From NCBI RefSeq assembly GCF_014204625.1, contig NZ_JACHLU010000012.1, positions 95,907 to 159,906 of the forward strand: a DNA stretch of 64,000 nt, written 5' to 3'. The DNA is from Gillisella vitis (GTDB taxonomy: Bacteria > Pseudomonadota > Alphaproteobacteria > Rhizobiales > Rhizobiaceae). The position numbers were made by a program, and so were the translations under genes. The notes beneath the pieces are model-generated. The model had not been told where the DNA came from. It saw nothing but the letters and a program-made list of their open reading frames with translations, and searched no databases. Positions 57,003 to 64,000 of the stretch are shown here, in pieces (the first letter of the stretch is position 1; each line of letters opens with the position of its first letter).

Positions 57003-57638
57003 TCACCGAAGATCAATTACATCCACGCTGATGTCGGCGGAGCGTGATTTTTCAATCACCAGGCGGCCATTGGGCAGGTCATTGCCATTGAGCTTCCACG
57101 CAATGGCGGCGTCATCCAGCCCAAAATGTACCCAGCGATCACGCAGACGCTGTTCAAGCACATTCAGGGGCGGGCCGACAAACAGGGTCAGGTCAAAGCA
57201 CGGGGCCAGCCGGTTCCACGGGGCCTGATCCAGCAGCAGGTAATTGCCTTCCACCAGAATAAAGCGTGTCTCTGGCGAAATGGCACGGGCAGACGCGATG
57301 GCCAGTTCGCGCGAGCGATCAAAAACCGGCACCAGCACCTCTTCATCACCAGCCTTGACGGCGGTGACAATGTCGAGAAAGCCGCGCACATCAAAGGTTT
57401 CCGGCGCGCCTTTGCGCTTGAGCAGGCCGCGCTCTTCCAGAATGCCATTGTCCATGTGAAAGCCGTCCATGGGCAGGATCTCAGCCGTTTCACCACGGGC
57501 GATCAAGGCGTCGCGCAAGGCATCCGACAGGGTAGATTTGCCTGCACCTGGCGGTCCGGAAATACCGACCATGAAACGGCCGGCACCTTGCGCCAGCCGT
57601 AAGATTTCCTCAAGCAGCGAGGAAACAGAGTGTGTCAT
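57003..57638 (-). CDS. frcK: FrcK-like kinase (P-loop, nucleoside/panK-type)
   Basis: A 211-residue P-loop kinase: GISGPPGAGKSTLSDAL (Walker A), LPMDGFHMDNGIL, RSRELAIASA and ILVEGNYLLLDQAPW are the YggC/uridine-kinase-like pattern. In Sinorhizobium meliloti the frcBCAK operon ends in such a kinase, proposed but not firmly shown to act in fructose use. The ATG overlaps the frcA stop (ATGA); upstream open frame is frcA shadow. Confidence 0.85.
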   Translation of the reverse strand: MTHSVSSLLEEILRLAQGAGRFMVGISGPPGAGKSTLSDALRDALIARGETAEILPMDGFHMDNGILEERGLLKRKGAPETFDVRGFLDIVTAVKAGDEEVLVPVFDRSRELAIASARAISPETRFILVEGNYLLLDQAPWNRLAPCFDLTLFVGPPLNVLEQRLRDRWVHFGLDDAAIAWKLNGNDLPNGRLVIEKSRSADISVDVIDLR

Positions 57639-58417
57639 GCTGCAATCGCTTCCACAGGCGGCTCTTTCGCGCCGGTCATAAAGGCAACGGCATCCGACAT
57701 GGTGTAATCCTTCGGATTGATCACGCACAGACGCTTGCCAAGACGGTGAATATGGATGCGGTCGGCAACCTCAAACACATGTGGCATATTGTGCGAAATC
57801 AACACGATTGGCATACCACGCGAACGCACGTCCTGAATAAGCTCCAGCACACGGCGGCTTTCCTTGACGCCCAAGGCAGCGGTTGGTTCATCGAGAATCA
57901 CCACCTTGGAGCCAAAGGCTGCGGCACGGGCCACAGCCACGCCCTGACGCTGGCCGCCCGAGAGGGTTTCCACGGCCTGATTGATGTTCTGAATGGTCAT
58001 CAACCCAAGCTCGGACAGCTTGTCACGGGCGAATTTTTCCATCGCGGGCTTATCCAGTGCCCGAAACACGCTGCCCATGATGCCGGGTTTGCGCAATTCG
58101 CGGCCCAGAAACATGTTGTCGGCAATGGAAAGCGCAGGCGACAGGGCAAGATTCTGATACACGGTCTCAATACCAGCCTTGCGGGCATCAATGGGTGAGC
58201 GAAAGTTGATGGTCTTGCCTTCGAGCTTGATCTCGCCTTCATCCGGGATGACGGCCCCGGAAATAGCCTTGATCAACGAGGATTTACCAGCGCCATTGTC
58301 GCCAATGACAGCAAGGATTTCGCCGGGGTAGAGGTCAAAATCAGCATTGTCGAGAGCCGTGACGCGGCCATAGCGCTTGATGAGACCGCGGGCGGTGAGA
58401 ATGGGTTCTTGTGCCAT
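57635..58417 (-). CDS. frcA: Fructose-type ABC importer ATPase
   Basis: A 260-residue ABC ATPase with one nucleotide-binding domain, unlike the two fused in RbsA. Walker A IGDNGAGKSS, signature TLSGGQRQGVAVARA, Walker B VVILDEPTAALG, H-loop LISHNMPHV. It belongs to the CUT2 group. The start ATG 58417 overlaps the frcC stop (TAATG) and has GGTAGCTGG upstream; the eight-residue upstream extension is unlikely. Confidence 0.92.
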   Translation of the reverse strand: MAQEPILTARGLIKRYGRVTALDNADFDLYPGEILAVIGDNGAGKSSLIKAISGAVIPDEGEIKLEGKTINFRSPIDARKAGIETVYQNLALSPALSIADNMFLGRELRKPGIMGSVFRALDKPAMEKFARDKLSELGLMTIQNINQAVETLSGGQRQGVAVARAAAFGSKVVILDEPTAALGVKESRRVLELIQDVRSRGMPIVLISHNMPHVFEVADRIHIHRLGKRLCVINPKDYTMSDAVAFMTGAKEPPVEAIAA

Positions 58418-59499
58418 TAGCCAGCTACCTTTCTGATCCATTGGTCAATTGCAACAGCGGCAATAATCAGCACGCCAATCAACATGTAGGTCCATTGCGG
58501 GTCGGTGCCTGCCATGCGCAGGCCGAGCTGGAACACGCCAACAATCAAGGCACCAAACAACATGCCAAGGATGGATCCGCGACCGCCAAACAGCGACATG
58601 CCACCGATCACCACAGCGGTAATGGATTCAATATTGGCAAATTGGCCAGCGGTTGGAGACACCGAACCAATACGACCGATCATGGCCCAGCCGCCCAGCG
58701 CGCAGATCAGGCCCGCGATGGTGTAGACGGAAATCAGCATACGACGGACATTGACACCTGACAGTTCGGCTGCGTTGGGATCATCGCCAACCGCATAAAC
58801 GTGACGTCCCCAGGCTGTACGGTTCAGCACATACCAGAGCACGGCAACCAGCAATGCCAGCGCAATGACGCCATAGGTTACAACGGCACCACCAAATTTG
58901 ATCGATTCACCAAAATATTGCAGAATCGGTGCTTTTTCCACCAGATCCTGCGACCGGATGGTTTCGTTGCCAGAGTAGAGGAAGTTTGTCGCCAGAATGA
59001 TCTGCCACATGCCAAGGGTGACAATAAAGGGTGGCAGCTTGATCCGGGCAACCAGAAAGCCATTGATAAAGCCACAAATTCCGCCAACGGCAAAGCCACA
59101 GAACACGGCAAGCGGGCCTGGAATGCCGTAATGGACAGCAACCTGACCCATGACCACCGATGAGAGCACCATGATGGCACCAACGGAAAGATCAATACCG
59201 GCGGTCAGAATCACCAGCGTCTGGGCAGCCCCGATAATGCCGGTAATGGCGACCTGCTGCATGATCAATGTGAGCGCAAACGGCGAGAAAAATTTGCTTC
59301 CCAAAATGGAGGCGAAAACAACAAGTGACAGCACCAGCACGATCAGCGGTACGGCAGCCGGGCTGGAATGCAGAAAATGCTGAAACTTCTGCAAAGGTGT
59401 TTTGTCGTTTGAATCGAACTGCGCAATCTGCTTTGAACTGCCAGACAGCACATTTTCATATTCAAGATGGGGTTTTGTGGCGGCTTTCGGCTCGCTCAT
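58417..59499 (-). CDS. frcC: Fructose-type ABC importer permease
   Basis: A 360-residue CUT2 permease. A hydrophilic N-tail of about 45 residues is followed by eight to ten helices. Signatures are LVILTAGIDLSVGAIMVLSSV, GFINGFLVARIKLPPFIVTLG, YAVGDDPNAAELSGVNV and SITAVVIGGMSLFGGRGS. The length and the neighbours match S. meliloti FrcC. Coupled to frcA by a one-base overlap. Confidence 0.93.
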   Translation of the reverse strand: MSEPKAATKPHLEYENVLSGSSKQIAQFDSNDKTPLQKFQHFLHSSPAAVPLIVLVLSLVVFASILGSKFFSPFALTLIMQQVAITGIIGAAQTLVILTAGIDLSVGAIMVLSSVVMGQVAVHYGIPGPLAVFCGFAVGGICGFINGFLVARIKLPPFIVTLGMWQIILATNFLYSGNETIRSQDLVEKAPILQYFGESIKFGGAVVTYGVIALALLVAVLWYVLNRTAWGRHVYAVGDDPNAAELSGVNVRRMLISVYTIAGLICALGGWAMIGRIGSVSPTAGQFANIESITAVVIGGMSLFGGRGSILGMLFGALIVGVFQLGLRMAGTDPQWTYMLIGVLIIAAVAIDQWIRKVAG

Positions 59500-59646
59500 C
59501 GGTTTTCCTCCCGTCGGCCTCTATCGAGGTATGAGGGCCGGGCCTGCCTGCTGCAACAATTGCCTGCGGCGGCCATCGGCATTTAAGAGTTTCTTCACTC
59601 AATCCGGAATGTCGACATCACCTCAGGTTGCGTCGACATGGTGTAA

Positions 59647-59669
59647 GAAAGGCGGCCTGAGCCGCCCTT
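59647..59669 (-). terminator. Intra-operon hairpin between frcB and frcC
   Basis: GGCGGC-TCAG-GCCGCC on the minus strand followed by TTTCTTA, 29 bases after the frcB stop. Such hairpins protect the binding-protein mRNA and partly stop transcription, giving more binding protein than permease. No gene lies in the 195-base gap. Confidence 0.7.
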
Positions 59670-59694
59670 CCGTGTTCAAACTGTGTGAATGGGC

Positions 59695-60720
59695 TTAGCC
59701 CCAGCACTTCTTCAGGCCATCAGCAACGCTGATGGATGGAACGCCGGCAGCAGCCTTGTCGGTAACAAGCGAAACGCCAGTGTCGAAGAAGTTCTTGCCT
59801 TCGGTTGGCTTTGGCTTTTCACCCGTATCCGCAAACTTCTTGATGGCTTCGATGCCAAGGGCTGCCATCATCAGCGGGTATTGCTGCGATGTTGCGCCAA
59901 TGACGCCATCCTTGACGTTGTTCACGCCAGGGCAGCCGCCGTCAACAGATACGATCAACACGTCCTTTTGCTTGCCAACCGCTTTCAGCGCTTCATAAGC
60001 ACCAGCAGCAGCAGGCTCGTTGATGGTGTGAACGACGTTGATGTTCGGGTTTTTCTGGAGAAGGTTTTCCATGGCTGTGCGGCCACCTTCTTCATTGCCG
60101 TTGGTGATGTCGTGGCCCACGATGCGCGGATCGGATTCATCGCCAATCTTGGTTGGGTCTTTTGGATCAATACCGAAGCCGATCATGAAGCCCTGGTCAC
60201 GCATGACGTCAACCGATGGCTGTGCAGGGGTCAGATCAAGAAAAGCAACCTTTGCATCCTTGGCCTTGTCGCCCAGCGTTGCAGCAGCCCACTGACCAAT
60301 CAGCTTTCCAGCCAGCAGGTTGTCGGTTGCAAATGTTGCGTCGGCGGCGTCAATCGGGTCAAGTGGCGTATCAAGCGCGATGACCAGAAGGCCAGCATCA
60401 CGGGCTTCCTTGACAGCAGGAACAATGCCTTTGGTGTCGGATGCGGTGATCAGAATACCCTTGGCACCATCGGCAATGCAGGTCTCAATGGCAGCAACCT
60501 GGCTTTCGCTGTCGCCGTCGATCTTGCCAGCGTAGGACTTCAGCGTCACACCAAGTTCTTTGGCCTTGGCGGTCGCGCCTTCCTTCATCTTGACGAAGAA
60601 TGGATTGGTGTCAGTCTTGGTGATCAGGCAGGCAGAAACACCAGCGGCCTGTGCGCCAGTTGAAAAAACAACGCCGAGAGCCAGGGCGCCAAGTGTGGCG
60701 CCGATCAAATTGGTCTTCAT
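59695..60720 (-). CDS. frcB: Fructose-type periplasmic sugar-binding protein
   Basis: A 341-residue CUT2 binding protein of the RbsB fold. The signal peptide ([16 protein letters not shown]) ends near [44 protein letters not shown] and [17 protein letters not shown] are sugar-site segments. The final CWG with the early Cys could form a disulphide. The match is to FrcB, which binds fructose, mannose and ribose in S. meliloti. GGGAGGATCC precedes the ATG. Confidence 0.9.
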   Translation of the reverse strand: MKTNLIGATLGALALGVVFSTGAQAAGVSACLITKTDTNPFFVKMKEGATAKAKELGVTLKSYAGKIDGDSESQVAAIETCIADGAKGILITASDTKGIVPAVKEARDAGLLVIALDTPLDPIDAADATFATDNLLAGKLIGQWAAATLGDKAKDAKVAFLDLTPAQPSVDVMRDQGFMIGFGIDPKDPTKIGDESDPRIVGHDITNGNEEGGRTAMENLLQKNPNINVVHTINEPAAAGAYEALKAVGKQKDVLIVSVDGGCPGVNNVKDGVIGATSQQYPLMMAALGIEAIKKFADTGEKPKPTEGKNFFDTGVSLVTDKAAAGVPSISVADGLKKCWG

Positions 60721-60986
60721 AAGGATCCTCCCAAGGATAAATTGAACGCGCCCTCCTCAGGGCTGTTCGGTTCACAGGGTTCAGCCAGTCTGTCCGGCCT
60801 TCCATGCTTCCGAATTGAAAAAACCATTAAATGAAAAGCCTGTCAATAAATAAATCGAATTGAATTATTAATTTCTTGTGCCATGCTAAGGAAAAGAGCA
60901 GGCACGCGGAGGAGCGTGTGTCAGGCTGGCACTGGCTTGCAGGAATGCAAAAAAATAACCCTTTTCGAGGGTGGGAGGATTGGCAA
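60721..60986. promoter_or_regulatory. Divergent frcB/frcR control region
   Basis: These 266 bases hold the promoters for frcB (minus) and frcR (plus). At 60849-60869 an A/T-rich imperfect palindrome (AATAAATCGAATTGAATTATT-like, 8 of 10 pairs around base 60859; outer AATAA/TTATT perfect) is a candidate site for the ROK regulator FrcR. No gene is seen. Confidence 0.4.
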
Positions 60987-62216
60987 ATGACAGAGGGGAT
61001 CCATGCGGGCGAGGCCATGCCTGCCGCAATCCTCGAGACGAGCGGTGGTGCCAACCAGCTTGGCGTGCGCGCCTATAACGAGCGGCTTGTCATGTCGCTG
61101 GTGCGCCGTCACGGCAGCTTGTCCAAGGCTGAAATTGCCCGTCGCAGTGGTCTTTCTGCGCAAACGGTCACGGTGATCATGCGGGTGCTGGAGCGCGAAG
61201 GATTGCTGATCCGGGGCGAGCCGGTGCGCGGGCGCGTTGGCCAACCCTCTGTGCCGATGCGGCTGAATCCGGACGCAGTCTATTCTTTTGGCGTCAAGAT
61301 CGGGCGGCGCAGTGCCAATCTGGTGCTGATGGATTTTGTGGGTGAGATTCGCCATGAGGTTCGCACCACCTATGCCTATCCCATGCCCGCACCGCTGCTG
61401 GATTTCATTGTCGAGGGCATTGCCGAGATTGAGGCGCGGGTGACTGCCTCTGAGCGTGCGCGTATCGCCGGTGTGGGGATTGCCGCGCCGTTTGAGCTGT
61501 GGAGCTGGGCGGAGGAAACCGGGGCCCCGAGCGCAGATATGGATGCCTGGCGCATGGTTGATCTGCACGCGCAGGCGGCGTCCAGAATTTCTTATCCGGT
61601 GTTTTTGCAAAATGATGCCACCTCGGCCTGTGCCGCCGAGCTGGTGTTTGGTGTTGGTCCGCAATATCCTGATTTCGTTTATTTCTTTGTTGGCTCTTTC
61701 ATTGGCGGCGGCATTGTTCTCAATTCGTCGTTGTTTTCGGGGCGCTCCGGCACGGCTGGGGCTGTTGGTCCGCTGCCGGTGCAGCGCCGCGATGGCAAGA
61801 CGGTGCAATTGCTGAAAATCGCCTCGATTTTCGTGTTGGAAAATCTGTTGCGCGATTATGGGCATGATCCGCGTGCTCTCTGGTATTCCCCCAGTGACTG
61901 GGTGGATTACGGTGAGCCGCTGGAAATCTGGATCAGGGATTCGGCCGCAGCGCTTGCGCAGGCCATTGTTGCATCGGCGTCGATTATCGATTTTTCGGCG
62001 GCGGTGATTGATGGTGGCTTTCCCGATTGGGTACGCCAGCGGCTGGTGGCGGCGACGCGCGACGCCGTGCGAGACCTCGATCTTCAGGGCGTGCTGATGC
62101 CCGAGATTGTGGAAGGGATTGTCGGGCATCAGGCCCGGTCGGTTGGCGGTGCCAGCCTGCCGCTGTTTTCTCGCTATCTTTTGGATCAGAATGTTTTGTT
62201 CAAGGAGCTTGTGTAA
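60987..62216 (+). CDS. frcR: ROK-family regulator FrcR
   Basis: A 409-residue ROK-type regulator. The N-terminal winged helix (about 25-85) carries SLVRRHGSLSKAEIARRSGLSAQTVTVI, followed by GRVGQPSVPMRLN and a sugar-kinase-like fold (SFGVKIGRR, GVGIAAPFELW, QNDATSACAAELVFG, GSFIGGGIVLNSSLFSG). The ROK zinc Cys cluster is not obvious. ATG 60987 follows GGGAGGA by six bases; longer open frame upstream lacks support. Divergent from frcB, whose transcription it likely represses until sugar binds. Confidence 0.88.
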   Translation: MTEGIHAGEAMPAAILETSGGANQLGVRAYNERLVMSLVRRHGSLSKAEIARRSGLSAQTVTVIMRVLEREGLLIRGEPVRGRVGQPSVPMRLNPDAVYSFGVKIGRRSANLVLMDFVGEIRHEVRTTYAYPMPAPLLDFIVEGIAEIEARVTASERARIAGVGIAAPFELWSWAEETGAPSADMDAWRMVDLHAQAASRISYPVFLQNDATSACAAELVFGVGPQYPDFVYFFVGSFIGGGIVLNSSLFSGRSGTAGAVGPLPVQRRDGKTVQLLKIASIFVLENLLRDYGHDPRALWYSPSDWVDYGEPLEIWIRDSAAALAQAIVASASIIDFSAAVIDGGFPDWVRQRLVAATRDAVRDLDLQGVLMPEIVEGIVGHQARSVGGASLPLFSRYLLDQNVLFKELV

Positions 62217-62644
62217 TGCTGAAGGGTCTCAACCCCATTCTTAACCCCGAACTTCTCGCCACGTTGCGGGCCATGGGCCACGGCGATGAAATTGCCATTG
62301 TCGATGGCAATTACCCCGGCCTTGAGCACGCACGGCGACTGGTGCGGCTGGATGGGCTGGGGCTTGTTCCCGTGCTGGATGCGATTCTGTCTGTGCTGCC
62401 GATTGATGATTTCGTGCCGGAAGCAATCTTCCGCTCAACTGTCGGCAAGGAGCGTGATCTGCTCGATCCGGTTCACGAAGAGATCATCGCCTGTTGCGCA
62501 GAACATGAGCCGAAACAGCCGGTTGTGCCATTGCTGGGACCGGATTTTTATCCGCGCGTGAAGGCGGCCCATACGGTGGTACAGACGGGTGAACCGCGCC
62601 TTTATGCCAATGTGATCTTGCGCAAAGGCGTGATTTACCCTTGA
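62216..62644 (+). CDS. fucU: RbsD/FucU family sugar mutarotase
   Basis: A 142-residue protein: MLKGLNPILNPELLATLRAMGHGDEIAIVDGNYPG is the RbsD/FucU signature, with LYANVILRKGVI at the end. It interconverts sugar anomers. The ATG overlaps the frcR stop by one base (TAATG), so regulator and mutarotase are co-translated. Beside a fructose/ribose-type importer this fits preparing the imported sugar for phosphorylation. FucU rather than RbsD is suggested by the start sequence, not proven. Confidence 0.9.
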   Translation: MLKGLNPILNPELLATLRAMGHGDEIAIVDGNYPGLEHARRLVRLDGLGLVPVLDAILSVLPIDDFVPEAIFRSTVGKERDLLDPVHEEIIACCAEHEPKQPVVPLLGPDFYPRVKAAHTVVQTGEPRLYANVILRKGVIYP

Positions 62645-62870
62645 TGTCTCGTCGCTCCTGAGGTGATTTTTCGTTGGAAAGGCCGTGCGGTCATGCATCG
62701 CACGGCTCTTTTTTTTGTGAAGGCGTACTATGTGCATTTCATCGTAAAATGCGCAATTTGCGCAATCAACCTCTCAAAATGCCCGGACCAATCGCGTTTT
62801 TTGTTCATCTGCTGTGTTCATTCTGCCATGCATCTGTGGTCTATTTGCCGCAACAGCAGAGGAGATGCTT

Positions 62871-63806
62871 ATGCAGTGCACACTGATTGGTGCCCCGGTG
62901 CAGATTGGCGCAGGCCGTCTTGGTTGCGAAATGGGGCCAAGTGCCCTTCGAATTGCCGGTCTGGGGCAGATGCTGGCGGATCTTGGCCATCAGGTGGTGG
63001 ACCGCGGCAATCTCGCGCCAACACCTTTGAAGCCGCTGCTGCATCCCAATCCGGCCATTCATCATCTGCCGGAAACCGTGGGCTGGATCGAAGCGCTGGA
63101 AGAGAGCGCCTATCGTGAAAGCGAAGCGGCAATGCCGATTTTTCTGGGCGGTGATCATGCTCTGGCCGCAGGCACCGTGCCGGGGCTGGCGCGACGCGCC
63201 CATGAAAAAGGCCGCCCGCTGTTTGTGCTCTGGCTGGATGCGCACTCCGATTTCCACACACTGGACACAACTCAAAGCGGCAATCTGCATGGCACGCCTG
63301 TGGCCTATTTCACTGGACGCTCTGGCTTTCAGGGCTATTACCCAAAATTGACCCATGCGGTAGACCCGGCCCATGTGGCAATGATCGGCATTCGCAGCGT
63401 TGATCCGGCAGAAAGAGCGGCGTTGCGCGAAGCCGATATGACCGTGCACGACATGCGGATGATTGATGAGCATGGTGTGGGGGTTCTGTTGAGGCCTTTT
63501 CTGGAAAAGGTCAAGGTTGCCAATGGCTTGCTGCATGTGAGCTTTGATGTGGATTTTCTGGACCCATCCATTGCGCCAGCCGTTGGCACTACCGTGCCGG
63601 GTGGGGCGACGTTCCGCGAGGCGCATCTGGTGATGGAAATGCTGCATGACAGCGGTCTGGTTTCAAGCCTTGATCTGGTGGAGCTGAATCCGTTTCTGGA
63701 TGAGCGGGGGAGAACTGCCATGCTGATGGCTGATCTCACAGCCAGCCTGATGGGACGGCAGGTGATGGATCGTCCAACGCCGGATTATGCGGGCGGCATT
63801 GTATGA
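62871..63806 (+). CDS. Arginase
   Basis: A 311-residue binuclear Mn hydrolase: FLGGDHALAAGT, LWLDAHSDFHTL, SFDVDFLDP and DLVELNPFLDERG are the four arginase metal and guanidino motifs, with HGTPVAYFTGR. It turns arginine into ornithine and urea. I chose ATG 62871 (MQCTLIGAP), six bases after GAGGAG; ATG 62865 abuts that site. In Agrobacterium an arginase is paired with ornithine cyclodeaminase; the partner would be beyond the window. Confidence 0.95.
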   Translation: MQCTLIGAPVQIGAGRLGCEMGPSALRIAGLGQMLADLGHQVVDRGNLAPTPLKPLLHPNPAIHHLPETVGWIEALEESAYRESEAAMPIFLGGDHALAAGTVPGLARRAHEKGRPLFVLWLDAHSDFHTLDTTQSGNLHGTPVAYFTGRSGFQGYYPKLTHAVDPAHVAMIGIRSVDPAERAALREADMTVHDMRMIDEHGVGVLLRPFLEKVKVANGLLHVSFDVDFLDPSIAPAVGTTVPGGATFREAHLVMEMLHDSGLVSSLDLVELNPFLDERGRTAMLMADLTASLMGRQVMDRPTPDYAGGIV

Positions 63807-63812
63807 TCGGGT

Positions 63813-63990
63813 GCGTCAGGGAAAAGTAGAATCCGGTTTAAAGAGAAAATTATGCAGCAGATATAAAGAGCTACAGCGAACCTTTGTGCGCCATCAGAGT
63901 ACACGACATTTTAGCTTTGAGTGCTTGGCTCCCCCTCACCCCGCCTCCGCTTTGCTCGGCGGACCTCTCCCCGCTGGGGCGAGGAACCCA
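63813..63990. repeat. Mosaic intergenic repeat after arginase
   Basis: GTCAGGGAAAA, GAATCCGGTTT, AGTACACGAC and CCCCCTCACCCCGCC followed by TCTCCCCGCTGGGG occur in the same order as related pieces at 51168-51325, with differences. No gene is seen in the last 194 bases. Confidence 0.7.
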
Positions 63991-64000
63991 TGAGCGTTGC

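Noticed and set aside
57003..57728. Extended start for the FrcK-like kinase at 57728
   Set aside because: The extra 30 residues are Cys/Arg-rich shadow of frcA; the ATG overlapping the frcA stop is better.

Overview
The window reads as chromosomal DNA of a Rhizobiaceae alphaproteobacterium close to Agrobacterium, Allorhizobium or Rhizobium. The reasons are the rplU-rpmA-GNAT-obgE-proB-proA-nadD-rsfS-rlmH block, phaA/phaB with phaR, the envC-ctpA-polysaccharide deacetylase-rppH block, a frcBCAK-type fructose importer with a divergent ROK regulator, and several palindromic intergenic repeats of the kind seen in rhizobia. The genus call is inferred from gene content and protein resemblance only.

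Bases 1-14.9 kb are a defence island. On the + strand lies a type I Zorya system (3' end of zorA, then zorB, zorC, zorD). Converging on it is a five-gene minus-strand operon: an Mrr-like nuclease, an MmeI/DnmA(YeeA)-like adenine methyltransferase, a YeeB-like DEAD/DEAH helicase, a YeeC-like GIY-YIG protein and a UvrD-like helicase. I recognise the middle three as a yeeABC-type cassette. The full five-gene set is the best candidate in this window for a little-described defence system. The island stops at the 3' end of a tRNA-Ser(CGA) gene, a typical island insertion site, but no integrase is present in the window.

Bases 15-24 kb are core genes: L21 and L27, two acetyltransferases, a phosphodiesterase-fold protein, ObgE, proline synthesis (ProB, ProA), NadD, RsfS and RlmH.

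Bases 24-31.4 kb hold a complete five-step histidine degradation route (hutI-H-G-U-D on the minus strand, hutF divergent). Next come PHB synthesis and its regulator (phaB, phaA, phaR), L32, a GST, a monofunctional transglycosylase, a prenyl synthase, a LysE exporter, an orphan ParA-like ATPase, RppH, a divergent polysaccharide deacetylase, CtpA and EnvC. In the rhizobial order I know, envC follows rlmH directly. Here they are 20 kb apart and on opposite strands, which suggests an inversion of about 23.9-44.2 kb.

Bases 44-51.2 kb carry a small secreted protein, a DUF1674/SDHAF4-like protein, HtpX, RsmB, a heparinase II/III-family protein and PurH.

Bases 51.4-56.9 kb are one minus-strand operon: a polar amino acid ABC importer, a HutC-like GntR regulator and an LLM flavin monooxygenase. 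Similar operator-like palindromes occur upstream of this operon and between hutI and hutF, so the two loci may form one histidine regulon. Bases 57-62.6 kb hold the fructose-type importer frcBCAK, the divergent regulator frcR and a translationally coupled RbsD/FucU mutarotase. An arginase gene ends the window. At least four families of palindromic repeats sit in the intergenic gaps.
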